This document shows positions 8,750 to 18,216 of a stretch of 37,474 bases of DNA, piece after piece. The notes under the pieces were generated by a model. The model was not told where the DNA came from. It saw only the letters and a program-made list of their open reading frames with translations, and did no database searches. Each line of letters starts with the position of its first letter. The first letter of the stretch is position 1. The stretch is from the NCBI GenBank assembly GCA_020047815.1, contig JAIFNG010000126.1:1-37474 (forward strand). Reading direction: 5' to 3'. A program made the position numbers and the translations under genes. This DNA is from Anaerolinea sp. Its GTDB lineage: Bacteria; Chloroflexota; Anaerolineae; Anaerolineales; Villigracilaceae.

Positions 8750-10208
8750 TATTTACCGACCTTCACTACGATTAAGACCAAGCGAACAACGCTTTATTTT
8801 GTTGCTGGGTGATCTGATCGCATCGGCAGGCGCGATGTTTATTGCGTTGTATGTTTGGTATCAATTTTCCCTGGCACGTGAGATCGAGCGTTTGGTTGAG
8901 AGGGGCTTTAATGTTGATCGTGCTGAGCGCGTTGCCACCGCCATTATTGATCTTAAGACTCCGGCCTGGTTTTATCTTCTCCCATTGGTCTGGCTTTTAT
9001 TGATGGTGGATTCCTATGAGATACACACCGCATCCAATTGGAGAAAAACCCTGCGTTCGATTGCAGTGGCTCCGCTCGTCGGGTTGTTGGGTTACTCACT
9101 AATATTCACCATCAATCAAGATCCGAACTCACTTCCACGTATTGGCATTGGCGCGTTTCTTGTGCTCGCCTCGTTATTAACTTTGATCTGGCGTGGTATC
9201 TATATTCGGCTCTACACTTCGTCAGGCTTCATGCGCCGCGTGATCATTGTCGGTGCGGGCAAGGCAGGTCATTCGCTTGCGGATATTTATCGTAAGATCA
9301 GTCCCCCGCCATTTTTGTTGATCGGATATATTGACGATGACTTAAAAAAACAGGGAAAGTCTTATCATGGTTTTGCCGTGTTGGGAGAAAGTAAAAAGCT
9401 GCTTGATATTGTCGAAGATTACCATGTCTCGGATATTGTTGTAGCTATCAGCGGTGAGATCAAAGGAGAGACCTTTCAGACCATTTTGGACGCGCAGGAA
9501 AAGGGTGTCGAAATTGCACGCATGCCCATCATGTATGAAGAGATGACCCAGCGTGTACCTGTGGAGCATCTTGAATCAGACTGGGTGATCCGCTCGTTTG
9601 TTGACCAGGTTCGTATAAGCGGTATGTATGAGTTGTTCAAGCGCCTGATGGATGTTGTTGGGGGTCTGGTGGGTTCATTAATTTTTCTGCTTATTCTTCC
9701 ATTTTCCGCGCTTGCGATTATTGTTGAGAGCGGATTTCCTGTTTTTTATTCACAGGAGCGGTTGGGTAAGGGTGGTCGCATTTTTAAGATCTATAAATTC
9801 CGATCGATGAAACAAAATGCCGAGGAAGACGGCGAAGTGAAGCTTGCAACGATCGATGACCCACGCGTGACTCGGGTTGGGGAATTTTTGCGCCGTACTC
9901 GCCTGGATGAAATGCCGCAGTTTATCAGCGTGCTGACGGGTGAAATGAGTCTTGTCGGTCCGCGTGCTGAACGTCCTGAGTTGGTGGCGCAGTTTCAAAA
10001 ACAAATTCCTTTTTACCGCGCACGTCTGTTGGTTAAACCTGGCCTGACAGGTTGGGCGCAAATTAATTATGGCTATGTGGCTACCGTAAAAGAAACGGTG
10101 GTCAAACTTGAGTATGATCTTTATTACATTAAGCACCGCACCCTGAATATGGATTTCACCATTGTTTTGCGTACCATTGGCACGGTCTTACGAAGAACGG
10201 GCAGGTAG
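8742..10208 (+). CDS. Polyprenyl-phosphate sugar-1-phosphate transferase (exopolysaccharide initiating enzyme)
   Basis: This 488-residue protein has the WbaP/WcaJ/CpsE layout: N-terminal membrane helices (about 18-40, 75-92, 105-125, 130-150), a central Rossmann-like CoA-binding domain ([13 protein letters not shown] near 165) and a C-terminal bacterial sugar transferase domain (about 295-488). The last domain shows its membrane anchor, then [29 protein letters not shown] with the catalytic Asp-Glu pair, [11 protein letters not shown] and [13 protein letters not shown]. It transfers a sugar-1-phosphate from a nucleotide sugar to undecaprenyl phosphate, starting repeat-unit assembly. It overlaps the upstream glycosyltransferase by eight bases. 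Confidence 0.93.
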   Translation: MADIYRPSLRLRPSEQRFILLLGDLIASAGAMFIALYVWYQFSLAREIERLVERGFNVDRAERVATAIIDLKTPAWFYLLPLVWLLLMVDSYEIHTASNWRKTLRSIAVAPLVGLLGYSLIFTINQDPNSLPRIGIGAFLVLASLLTLIWRGIYIRLYTSSGFMRRVIIVGAGKAGHSLADIYRKISPPPFLLIGYIDDDLKKQGKSYHGFAVLGESKKLLDIVEDYHVSDIVVAISGEIKGETFQTILDAQEKGVEIARMPIMYEEMTQRVPVEHLESDWVIRSFVDQVRISGMYELFKRLMDVVGGLVGSLIFLLILPFSALAIIVESGFPVFYSQERLGKGGRIFKIYKFRSMKQNAEEDGEVKLATIDDPRVTRVGEFLRRTRLDEMPQFISVLTGEMSLVGPRAERPELVAQFQKQIPFYRARLLVKPGLTGWAQINYGYVATVKETVVKLEYDLYYIKHRTLNMDFTIVLRTIGTVLRRTGR

Positions 10209-10262
10209 TTTTTCAAACTTCGAAATGCACTCTGCATCAGATACTTTTGGAGAAAAATTAAA

Positions 10263-11189
10263 ATGAAATATCTCATCACAGGCGGGGCAGGTTTCATTGG
10301 TTCACATATTGCTCGTGCCCTGCTCAACCAGGGTGCGGAAGTTCGCATTCTCGATAACTTTTCATCTGGTAAACGTGGGAATTTAAAAGGACTCGATGTT
10401 GAGATCATTGAAGGCGATTTACGGGATATTTCCCGCGTAACCGAAGCGGTGCGTGGTGTGGGAATTGTCTTTCATGAAGCGGCATTTGTCTCCGTTCCAG
10501 AATCCATGGAAAAACCACAGGAATGTTTCGATGTTAACATCACCGGTACATCCATTTTATTTGAGGCCGCACGCAAGGCTGGTGTACAGCGGGTTGTTAT
10601 TGCCTCAAGTGCTGCTGTTTATGGTGATTCAACCGCCATGCCCCTCGTGGAAGACACGCCGCTCCATCAATTGTCTCCCTATGCGGTTTCCAAACGTGTG
10701 GATGAAATGTATGCTGAACTGTATACTCGTTCATTCGGATTTGAAGTTGCAGCGCTGCGCTATTTTAATGTGTACGGTCCCCGTCAGCGGCCTGACTCGA
10801 TGTACGCTGCCGCTGTACCGATTTTTATCCGCCGTATGTTGGACCAAAAACCCATTACTATCTTCGGCGATGGCGGACAAAGCCGTGACCTGGTAAATGT
10901 GCACGACGTGGTGCAAGCCAACCTGCTGGCCTCGCGTCACCCTGACGCGCCTGGACAGATCTTCAATATCTGTACGGGTGTCGAGACTCGTCTGCTTGAT
11001 TTGCTTGATATTCTCTACGAAATATTCCCCAATGCCCCCAAACACGTTCATGCCGAACCTCGTGCAGGCGATATCTACCGCTCTATTGGAACGCCCAGAA
11101 AAGCAATAAATATCCTTGAATTCCGTCCCCAGGTCACCCTCGCCGAAGGCATAAAGGAAGCTGTTGAAGAGATGCGGGGGAATGAATAG
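10263..11189 (+). CDS. NAD-dependent epimerase (UDP-glucose 4-epimerase family)
   Basis: An extended short-chain dehydrogenase of 308 residues. GGAGFIG (7-13) binds NAD. The catalytic set is SSAAVYG (115-121) with Ser/Thr and the Tyr140-x3-Lys144 pair in SPYAVSKR. YFNVYGPRQRP and GDGGQSRDLVNVHDV are the usual substrate-binding segments of GalE/WbpP-like epimerases. It probably interconverts UDP-Glc/Gal or their N-acetyl forms to supply the adjacent glycan pathway. The exact sugar is not decided by these motifs. The ATG at 10263 follows GGAGAAAAATTAAA. Confidence 0.9.
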   Translation: MKYLITGGAGFIGSHIARALLNQGAEVRILDNFSSGKRGNLKGLDVEIIEGDLRDISRVTEAVRGVGIVFHEAAFVSVPESMEKPQECFDVNITGTSILFEAARKAGVQRVVIASSAAVYGDSTAMPLVEDTPLHQLSPYAVSKRVDEMYAELYTRSFGFEVAALRYFNVYGPRQRPDSMYAAAVPIFIRRMLDQKPITIFGDGGQSRDLVNVHDVVQANLLASRHPDAPGQIFNICTGVETRLLDLLDILYEIFPNAPKHVHAEPRAGDIYRSIGTPRKAINILEFRPQVTLAEGIKEAVEEMRGNE

Positions 11190-11268
11190 AAAGTAAATGG
11201 TGAGTGGAAAATAGTTTCACAATGTTTTTTCTCACTTTATTCATCTTTCCCTTTCTCATTAATTCCCC

Positions 11269-13161
11269 ATGTCCTCCTCCCGTCATCACGTTCGCAATCG
11301 ATTCGTCTTAATTGGCGACCTCGCCCTCATCATTTTCTCCGTGTTGGGGAGTTTTGCGTTGCGGTTGGATGTGAATCAGCTTCCATTTTATTTCCCTGCC
11401 GCGTTGATGATGTGCGCCGCGGCACTGCTTATTAAGGTTCCAGTCTACTTTTATTTTGGTTTATATCGCCGCCTGTGGATTTACGCCAGTACAAGCGAGT
11501 TGCGGCTGATCACTGTTGCCGTCACAACGGCTTCCGTCTTGACTTCGGGGGCGATGCTTATATTGATCACTTTGGGGATCCTTCAACCTGGAATGCCGCG
11601 TTCTGCGCTCGGCATTGATTGGCTGCTCTCGCTGGTCCTCATTGGTGGCTCACGTTTCGCCTTGCGTATTCTTGCAGAGCAATCCAATGCTCCGCGTGAA
11701 GGAAAGGCAAAGCGTGTGCTCATCATTGGAGCAGGCGATGCAGGTGCGCTCGTCGTGCGCGAGTTGCAAAGACCATCCCAATTAAATCTCATTCCGATCG
11801 GCTTTCTCGATGATGACCCTGCCAAACAAAATCATCAGATTTATGGCGTTTCTGTGATTGGCAAGGTTAATAAACTTTCAACCATTCTCGACAACCAGCA
11901 GGTGGACGAAGTCATCATCGCCATTCCCTCTGCGCCCGGAAATATCATTCGTTTGGTTAATGACGCCTGCCGTACCAAGGGCATCCCTTCGCGCACCATG
12001 CCGGGAATTTACGAACTTCTTGGCGGTAAAGTCAGTGTCAATCGTCTCCGCGAAGTGGATATTACCGACCTGTTGCGCCGCGAACATGTCCGTGTGAATG
12101 ATGATAAAGTGGGGCAGGCGCTCGAGGGCAAACGTGTCCTCGTCACGGGCGCAGGCGGATCCATAGGACGTGAGCTCTGCCGTCAAATTGCTCGGCGTAA
12201 TCCCGCCGAGCTTGTTTTGCTCGGGCATGGCGAAAACTCCATCTTTGAGATCTTGCTCGAACTGCAAGGCAATTATCCATCTCTAAAACTCATCCCCATC
12301 ATTGCGGATATTCGCAACGACCAGCGGCTTGATTCGGTTTTCAAAATGCACCAACCCCAGATCGTTTTTCACGCCGCTGCACATAAACATGTCCCATTGA
12401 TGGAAGCAAACCCTGTTGAAGCGGTATCCAATAATGTGTTTGGCACCCGCAATCTTGTGCAGGCTGCTCTCGTTCACGGGGTCGAACGCTTTGTGCTCAT
12501 CTCCACTGATAAAGCCGTTCGTCCTTCAAGTATTTACGGTGCAACCAAACGCCTTGCCGAAATGATTGTTCTTGATGCGGCACACCAAAATAATCGTGCA
12601 TTCACGGTGGTTCGCTTTGGCAATGTACTCGGCTCGCGCGGCAGCATCATTCCGATCTTTAAAAATCAAATAGCAAACGGTGGTCCCATCACCATTACAC
12701 ATCCCGATATGGCTCGTTTTTTCATGACCATTCCCGAAGCTGTTTATCTTGTTTTGCAAGCCTCATCCATGCAGGGTGGCGGCGAAGTTTTTGTGCTTAA
12801 CATGGGTGAACCTGTCCGTATTCTTGACCTTGCCGTGGACCTCATTAAACTCTCCGGTCTGGAGCCGCACAAGGATATTGAAATCACATTTACTGGTATT
12901 CGTCCCGGTGAAAAACTTACGGAAGAGCTCTGGGAATCTGATACTGCTCTCATACAGACTCCACACCCCGATGTTTTTCGCCTCGATCAGGATTCTTCTC
13001 TGTCAAGCCTGAACTTGATTCAGGCGATTGATCAGTTGACAGACTTAAGCCTTTCCGAAAACCGCTCGGCCCTTACGCAGCTCCTTGACCGATTAATTCC
13101 GGGTTCCACCATCACTGCATCCCAACCCTCCGATCTTCAACCTTTGATTCTGGATCTTTAA
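11269..13161 (+). CDS. CapD/WbpM-like nucleotide-sugar 4,6-dehydratase/epimerase
   Basis: A 630-residue membrane-bound enzyme of the polysaccharide biosynthesis CapD family. Four N-terminal membrane helices (about 10-30, 40-65, 80-100, 108-130) are followed by a CoA-binding-like domain with LIIGAGDAG near 150, then the catalytic SDR domain from about 285 with TGAGGSIGREL. HAAAHKHVPLME and the STDKA-then-SIYGATKR active site (Tyr about 423, Lys about 427) are typical. Relatives convert UDP-GlcNAc to 4-keto-6-deoxy sugars for glycans or protein glycosylation. The next gene starts three bases after its stop. Confidence 0.92.
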   Translation: MSSSRHHVRNRFVLIGDLALIIFSVLGSFALRLDVNQLPFYFPAALMMCAAALLIKVPVYFYFGLYRRLWIYASTSELRLITVAVTTASVLTSGAMLILITLGILQPGMPRSALGIDWLLSLVLIGGSRFALRILAEQSNAPREGKAKRVLIIGAGDAGALVVRELQRPSQLNLIPIGFLDDDPAKQNHQIYGVSVIGKVNKLSTILDNQQVDEVIIAIPSAPGNIIRLVNDACRTKGIPSRTMPGIYELLGGKVSVNRLREVDITDLLRREHVRVNDDKVGQALEGKRVLVTGAGGSIGRELCRQIARRNPAELVLLGHGENSIFEILLELQGNYPSLKLIPIIADIRNDQRLDSVFKMHQPQIVFHAAAHKHVPLMEANPVEAVSNNVFGTRNLVQAALVHGVERFVLISTDKAVRPSSIYGATKRLAEMIVLDAAHQNNRAFTVVRFGNVLGSRGSIIPIFKNQIANGGPITITHPDMARFFMTIPEAVYLVLQASSMQGGGEVFVLNMGEPVRILDLAVDLIKLSGLEPHKDIEITFTGIRPGEKLTEELWESDTALIQTPHPDVFRLDQDSSLSSLNLIQAIDQLTDLSLSENRSALTQLLDRLIPGSTITASQPSDLQPLILDL

Positions 13162-13164
13162 CCC

Positions 13165-14154
13165 ATGCCCGAAGTTGATCTCGCTGACTGGAATCATTTT
13201 CTAAAGGCTCATCCCAACGTCCATTTATTGCAAATGGGGGACTGGGGTGAGCTAAAAAAAGATTTTGGATGGGTGCCAGCCAGGATCATATTCGACCATG
13301 ATACCGGTGCCCAAATCCTCTTTCGCCGGCTCCCTTTGGGGCTATCTCTCGGATACATGCCAAAGCCGGTATTTAGCGATAAATTTATGGACGTCAGTGA
13401 TCTATTCTGGGATGAAGTTGATTCTGTTTGTAAAAAGCATCACGCCATCTTCTTGAAAATGGAGCCTGATCTGTCTCAGGGGGTATCGTCCATGGTTCCT
13501 GACCGATGGTCTGTATCCCCGCACAACATCCAACCTCCCCGCACCATTGTGATTTCAATTAATAATAGCGAAGAACAAATTTTAGCCAGCATGAAACCCA
13601 AATGCCGCTATAACATCCGTCTCGCTGAAAAAAAAGGTGTGACCATCCGCGCATGGGACGACATTCCAGCTTTTCATGAAATGATGACCGTCACAGGCGG
13701 ACGCGACAACTTCGGTGTCCATTCAAAAGAATATTATCAACGTGCATATCAGTTGTTTTATCCCAAAGGAAAATGCGAATTATTGGTTGCCGAATACGAA
13801 GGGAAACCGCTTGCTTCTCTGATGATATTTGCAAACGGTAAACGTGCCTGGTATGTATATGGCGCATCCAATGATTCCGAACGTAACCGAATGCCGACTT
13901 ATCTTTTGCAATGGGAAGCCATCCGTTGGGCAAAAGCACGGGGCTGTGAAGAATATGATCTCTGGGGGGTCCCCGATGAAAGCGAAGAAACGCTCGAATC
14001 CAACTTTGAAACCCGCCACGATGGCCTCTGGGGTGTTTACCGCTTCAAACGCGGTTTCGGCGGTCAACTCAAACGGGTCGCGCAGGCAGTGGATCGGGTT
14101 TACAATCCGCTGGTATATTGGTTTTATAAGAGCTACTTAAGGCGGAATTTGTAA
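13165..14154 (+). CDS. FemAB-family aminoacyl/acyl transferase (first of a tandem pair)
   Basis: The protein has the double-GNAT architecture of the FemABX family, whose members add amino acids from aminoacyl-tRNA to peptidoglycan precursors. The hallmark MKPKCRYNIRLAEKKGV (near residue 143) starts the second GNAT half, and YGASNDSERNRMPTYLLQWE (near 229) and YDLWGVPDE then LWGVYRFKRGFGG close it. The N-terminal half carries LLQMGDWGELKKDFGW. It lacks the long coiled-coil arm of staphylococcal FemA. The gene follows the CapD-like gene after three bases and precedes a paralogue by 12 bases. The acceptor could be peptidoglycan or a surface glycan. Confidence 0.85.
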   Translation: MPEVDLADWNHFLKAHPNVHLLQMGDWGELKKDFGWVPARIIFDHDTGAQILFRRLPLGLSLGYMPKPVFSDKFMDVSDLFWDEVDSVCKKHHAIFLKMEPDLSQGVSSMVPDRWSVSPHNIQPPRTIVISINNSEEQILASMKPKCRYNIRLAEKKGVTIRAWDDIPAFHEMMTVTGGRDNFGVHSKEYYQRAYQLFYPKGKCELLVAEYEGKPLASLMIFANGKRAWYVYGASNDSERNRMPTYLLQWEAIRWAKARGCEEYDLWGVPDESEETLESNFETRHDGLWGVYRFKRGFGGQLKRVAQAVDRVYNPLVYWFYKSYLRRNL

Positions 14155-14166
14155 AAATTTCACAAT

Positions 14167-15363
14167 ATGACCCCGGATTTTGGACCATCCATGCAAAACA
14201 CCCAATACACTTGGAACCAAATTATTTCCACCCTGCCCAACCCCCATTTTCTCCAAACTTATGAGTGGGGACAGGTAAAGGCGGCCTACGGCTGGATTCC
14301 GTTCTACGCCGTCTGGACCGATGATGGAAAATTTCATGTATTCCGATCCACGGATAACTGGTCATTGAAGCCAGAAAACTGTCAGATGGCATGTCTCATT
14401 CTCAAAAAACAGATACTCAGCCGCGGCTTCTCCGCGCGCCTGTCCATTCTCTACGCGCCAAAAGGTCCGCTGTTGAATTGGTCAAATGAATCTCTGCGGA
14501 ATCGTGCGTTGAATGATCTGCAGGCCTTTGCCAAAAAGCAAGGAGCTGTCTTTCTCAAGATCGACCCTGATGTTGTGCAGGGGCGCGGCATCCCCGATCT
14601 GGAGGAAGATTCCGCTGATAAAAGCGGACTGGCTGCGAAGGCGCAATTAACACGTCAGGGATGGCTCTATTCGTCAGATCAAATCCAATTTCGAAACACA
14701 GTCCTCATTGACTTATTTGCCTCTGAAGAAGAAATGCTGGCACGGATGAAACCCAAGACCCGCTACAATGTTCGCCTTTCTGAAAGGAAGGGCGTTGTTG
14801 TGCGTGTAGGTGATATCAATGACCTGCCGATGCTGTACAAAATGTATGCCGAAACCAGTGTCCGTGATGGTTTTGTGATCCGCGACGAGAAATACTACAT
14901 GACGGTCTGGAAGTTGTTCATGCAAAATCAGTCTTTGACTTCCAAATCTCAACCTTTGGCCTTTCCCTTGATTGCCGAGGTTGAAAATATCCCCGTTGCA
15001 GCCATCTTCCTCTTCATGTTTGCAGGGCGCGCATATTATGTTTATGGGATGTCGAGCAACCTCCATCGTGAAAAAATGCCGACCTATCTTCTACAGTGGG
15101 AGGCTATAAAGCGTGCCAGATCAAGCGGCTGTTCCATCTACGACCTGTGGGGAGCTCCCGAGGTTTTTGACGAAAGCGACTCGATGTGGGGGGTGTACCG
15201 TTTCAAGGAAGGCTTGGGCGGGCAGGTGATTCGCACCCTTGGTGCGTATGATTTTGCACCTGCTAAACTTTGGTATAAGTTGTACACTAATATTATGCCG
15301 CGTGTGCTCGATGTGATGCGTTTACGTGGTAAAGAGAAAACGAAACAAGGAATAAGTACTTAA
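14167..15363 (+). CDS. FemAB-family aminoacyl/acyl transferase (second of a tandem pair)
   Basis: A paralogue of the preceding gene, longer at 398 residues. It repeats the same signature blocks: FLQTYEWGQVKAAYGW near the N-terminus, MKPKTRYNVRLSERKGV near 194, YGMSSNLHREKMPTYLLQWE near 294 and MWGVYRFKEGLGGQ near 338. Extra length lies in the N-terminal half (about residues 50-140). The start is uncertain: the ATG at 14191 (MQNTQ) has a GGA at better spacing than the ATG at 14167. Tandem duplication followed by divergence is the simplest reading, by analogy with femA-femB pairs where each adds a different residue. Confidence 0.84.
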   Translation: MTPDFGPSMQNTQYTWNQIISTLPNPHFLQTYEWGQVKAAYGWIPFYAVWTDDGKFHVFRSTDNWSLKPENCQMACLILKKQILSRGFSARLSILYAPKGPLLNWSNESLRNRALNDLQAFAKKQGAVFLKIDPDVVQGRGIPDLEEDSADKSGLAAKAQLTRQGWLYSSDQIQFRNTVLIDLFASEEEMLARMKPKTRYNVRLSERKGVVVRVGDINDLPMLYKMYAETSVRDGFVIRDEKYYMTVWKLFMQNQSLTSKSQPLAFPLIAEVENIPVAAIFLFMFAGRAYYVYGMSSNLHREKMPTYLLQWEAIKRARSSGCSIYDLWGAPEVFDESDSMWGVYRFKEGLGGQVIRTLGAYDFAPAKLWYKLYTNIMPRVLDVMRLRGKEKTKQGIST

Positions 15364-15428
15364 CAAATATTGTGCGTATAAATGACTTATGCGCCATGGT
15401 ACATTCAATACGGAAATAAGGAGACCCC

Positions 15429-16397
15429 ATGAGATCAGTCGCCCGTTTTAATTTCGCTCATCTACCCACTCCGGTGGAAGATCTCCCTCGGCTCACTCAA
15501 GCCCTCGGCGGACCGCGCATCCTTGTCAAGCGTGATGACCAAACAGGACTTGCCTTTGGCGGAAACAAAACCCGCAAGTTGGAATTTCTTGTCGCAGAAG
15601 CCCGCGCGCAGGGTGCAGATTTATTGATTTCTGCGGGTGCGATCCAGTCGAACCACTGCCGTCAAACTGCCGCCGCCGCTGCCCGCTTTGGGTTTGACTG
15701 CATCCTTGTTTTGACAGGTGAAAGACCAGCTCAACCTTCCGCGAACTTTCTTCTTGATCAACTCTTTGGCGCAGAGATCATCACCGTTGCAGACCGCAAA
15801 GACCGTGACCGAATTTTGCAGGAGACTTTTGATCATGCCGTTGCCGCAGGAAAAAAACCTTATCTTGTGCCATATGGCGGTTCCAGTGTTACAGGAGCAA
15901 TGGGATATACCTTTGCCATGGAGGAATTCATGCAGCAAAATGTAAAAGTGGATTGGATCGTCTTCGGCACCTCTTCAGGCGGGACACATGCGGGAATTGT
16001 GCTTGGGCAGCGGTTGTTTGGTTTCAGTGGCAAGGCGTTGGGAATCAGCATTGACGAGCCGGTAGCCCGGCTCAAGGCGAATATCTCTGCCCTTGCGACC
16101 CAGGCCAGCGAACGCCTCGGTGAGCGCATTGAATTCACAGGCGATGATGTATTGGCAAATGATGATTATTGTCAGGCAGGCTACGGTAATTTTGGGGAGG
16201 GCGAACGGGAGGCGATAAAATTATTTGCCCACAATGAAGGTCTTTTGCTTGATCCGGTTTATACTGGACGTGCCGCCGCGGGGATGATCGACCTCATCCG
16301 CAAGGGATATTTTAAGAATGACGAAACGATCTTATTCTGGCATACAGGCGGCCAGCCTGCATTATTTGCAGATAAATATTCACGGGCTGTGGTTTGA
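15429..16397 (+). CDS. PLP-dependent D-cysteine desulfhydrase / ACC deaminase family enzyme
   Basis: A fold-type II PLP enzyme of 322 residues. The Schiff-base lysine is Lys47 in AFGGNKTRKLE, by alignment from memory with Lys51 of ACC deaminase. GAIQSNHCRQT carries the conserved Ser74, and GTSSGGTHAG binds the phosphate. The C-terminus reads GGQPALFADKY, closer to D-cysteine desulfhydrase (PALFA) than to ACC deaminase, which has a catalytic Tyr there. D-cysteine or another D-amino acid is therefore the better substrate guess. AAGGAG lies 6 bases before the ATG. It converges with the deacetylase gene. Confidence 0.85.
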   Translation: MRSVARFNFAHLPTPVEDLPRLTQALGGPRILVKRDDQTGLAFGGNKTRKLEFLVAEARAQGADLLISAGAIQSNHCRQTAAAAARFGFDCILVLTGERPAQPSANFLLDQLFGAEIITVADRKDRDRILQETFDHAVAAGKKPYLVPYGGSSVTGAMGYTFAMEEFMQQNVKVDWIVFGTSSGGTHAGIVLGQRLFGFSGKALGISIDEPVARLKANISALATQASERLGERIEFTGDDVLANDDYCQAGYGNFGEGEREAIKLFAHNEGLLLDPVYTGRAAAGMIDLIRKGYFKNDETILFWHTGGQPALFADKYSRAVV

Positions 16398-16465
16398 TCA
16401 CGAACCTTGAACTGCACGCCAATGAAGTGATCGTCCTGGGGCATATTTAATTCTTAAGTTTTCAC

Positions 16466-17245
16466 TCACTCCACGCATGTCCTGGTCAGGGATATTCCTG
16501 TCCCCACATCACACCCCATCGAGTTGGCCTGCTCTCGCAAATAATCGTCATAGAGAGTGCTCATCGTCACCAACTCCCAATTATTTTCTCTCAGCCACGG
16601 GTACACTTGTACACTGGAATTGTAATCCTGTGTGCGGATATGCATTTGGATAATATCGCCGCCTTTCCCTCTTTGAATGGCTCTGGTGACAATATCAGGT
16701 TCGCCGCCACCCCCAATTGAGAAGAGCGTTGCGACCAGTCCCCGTTCCTGGCAAAGGACATCCATCGTATAACTGATGATGTCATATGGTGGACGCACAA
16801 AGTGCACGTTATATTCTCTGCCCAGTACTTGAGTCAATGCACCATGCCATTTGTCGTAATCCATTAATGCGGTGGCCGGTGACATGACCCCGAGGTTAAC
16901 ATGGTCGAAGGTATGGTAGCCGATCTCGTGACCCTTCTCCACCAGCCGCTTCCAAATACCGGGGTCTTGTTCTTCCAAGTTTAGTAATTTTGAGCCGACG
17001 GGAAAAAAAGTAACTTTAAACTCAGGATATTCATTTAGTAAAACTTCCAGGTCCTGCATTTTGTTCAGCAAATAACAATCGTCATAGGTGAACGCCATGC
17101 GTTTGAGTTTTCGGCTGCCGTTCCAGATCAAAGGCGCTGTGAAATAGGGCTCATCTTCCTGCGCAGGGATGAATTTGCTCGCTGAAATTCCAAGCAGGGT
17201 GATGCTGCTGATTTTTAAAAAGTCTCTTCGTGAAAAACTGCCCAT
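16466..17245 (-). CDS. Tat-exported polysaccharide deacetylase
   Basis: A NodB-homology (carbohydrate esterase 4 like) protein of about 259 residues. The ATG at 17245 is preferred because it places a twin-arginine signal at the very N-terminus: SRRDFLK then a hydrophobic stretch ITLLGISASKFIPAQ. The longer frame from 17338 would bury this signal behind an implausible leader. Catalytic motifs are FTYDDCY (the Asp pair), GHEIGYHTFDH (His-x3-His metal site), VRPPYD and a late QMHI with His. It removes N- or O-acetyl groups from a surface or wall polysaccharide outside the membrane. A tatA gene lies 3.6 kb away. Confidence 0.86.
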   Translation of the reverse strand: MGSFSRRDFLKISSITLLGISASKFIPAQEDEPYFTAPLIWNGSRKLKRMAFTYDDCYLLNKMQDLEVLLNEYPEFKVTFFPVGSKLLNLEEQDPGIWKRLVEKGHEIGYHTFDHVNLGVMSPATALMDYDKWHGALTQVLGREYNVHFVRPPYDIISYTMDVLCQERGLVATLFSIGGGGEPDIVTRAIQRGKGGDIIQMHIRTQDYNSSVQVYPWLRENNWELVTMSTLYDDYLREQANSMGCDVGTGISLTRTCVE

Positions 17246-17392
17246 TTTGCTAGTTTCCTTTGTACCAGGCGAAGTGAGAGGATCCAGGGTTCGAACGTAG
17301 CCGAAGCATTGGGGGAATGAACGCTTAATTATTTGCACATCCGTTTATTCTGCTTTGCTGTGCAATGCGCATGGTTCTACTCAAGCGAAGAT

Positions 17393-18190
17393 TTATTCCA
17401 CAACTTCCACGTTCATGCCAATTTTGATATTCCCCTCGCCGAGCGGTATGGCATTCATACCGAACATCACACCGCCCTCCTGCATTCGATATTTGCTCAA
17501 TGTTTTGAGGGGTTCCTTGTTTTTTTCAAGGGTATCCTTATCGATCATGGTTACCACACAACGCGGACAGGGCTTGACAAGCGCGATTTCAATTCCGCCA
17601 ATGCGTATCCGTTTCCAGGCATCCTCGGCAAATGGCTGACATCCCTTTACCACCATGTTCGGGCGGAATCGATCCATGGGGAGTTTGAAATCAAGCCTTG
17701 AATTCAAGTCCGACAGCGACTCTTCCGAAATGACCAGAATAGGGTAACCGTCTGCAAAGCCCGTGTGGTCTTCGTCACTCACAGCATAGTCAGGGTTCAG
17801 TTTGCGCTTGAAGTGCGGGTCCACATGCACCAGCCGCACCGGATTGCCGAGCCACTCCGAAAGCCAGTTTGCGGGTTCATCGCCCTGATCAATGGCGCCA
17901 ACATCTGTGCTTTTCCAAATATTTACAGGGGTGGACGGTCCCGCCTTTCGAATCTCAAATTGCAGCGAATTAAATTTTGGCGCGGAAAGAGTTACTGAAC
18001 CACCCTTCAAGGTCGGGGTGATAAGTGCAAGGCTTGCGTTTTCGCGTTGGGTGACAAACTCACCTTTGGGTGTGACTACCATCATGCGGCGGTCGTTGGC
18101 AAGCCCCATTCGCTCAACGCGCGATTCAGTAACATCAAACCCGCGGCAGGCTTTGATGGGGTAATAGGTGAGGTTGGATAGCTCTATCAT
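17393..18190 (-). CDS. MOSC domain protein (YcbX/mARC-like)
   Basis: A 265-residue protein with an N-terminal MOSC_N beta-barrel (ELSNLTYYPIKACRG and MGLANDRRMMVV within the first 40 residues) and a C-terminal MOSC domain. PCPRCVVTMID near residue 208 contains the cysteine that binds the molybdenum cofactor in mARC and YcbX, which reduce N-hydroxylated compounds. FRPNMVVKG and GNIKIGMNVEVV are further family blocks. No separate electron-donor domain is fused. It probably depends on Moco, in line with the mogA-like gene elsewhere in the window. It is 26 bases downstream of the L7/L12-like gene. Confidence 0.87.
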   Translation of the reverse strand: MIELSNLTYYPIKACRGFDVTESRVERMGLANDRRMMVVTPKGEFVTQRENASLALITPTLKGGSVTLSAPKFNSLQFEIRKAGPSTPVNIWKSTDVGAIDQGDEPANWLSEWLGNPVRLVHVDPHFKRKLNPDYAVSDEDHTGFADGYPILVISEESLSDLNSRLDFKLPMDRFRPNMVVKGCQPFAEDAWKRIRIGGIEIALVKPCPRCVVTMIDKDTLEKNKEPLKTLSKYRMQEGGVMFGMNAIPLGEGNIKIGMNVEVVE

Positions 18191-18216
18191 GTCCGCAATT
18201 GTACCGCAAGGAAAAC

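Noticed and set aside
17246-17338. N-terminal extension of the deacetylase
   Set aside because: It would place the twin-arginine signal about 35 residues inside the protein. The ATG at 17245 gives a normal Tat signal.
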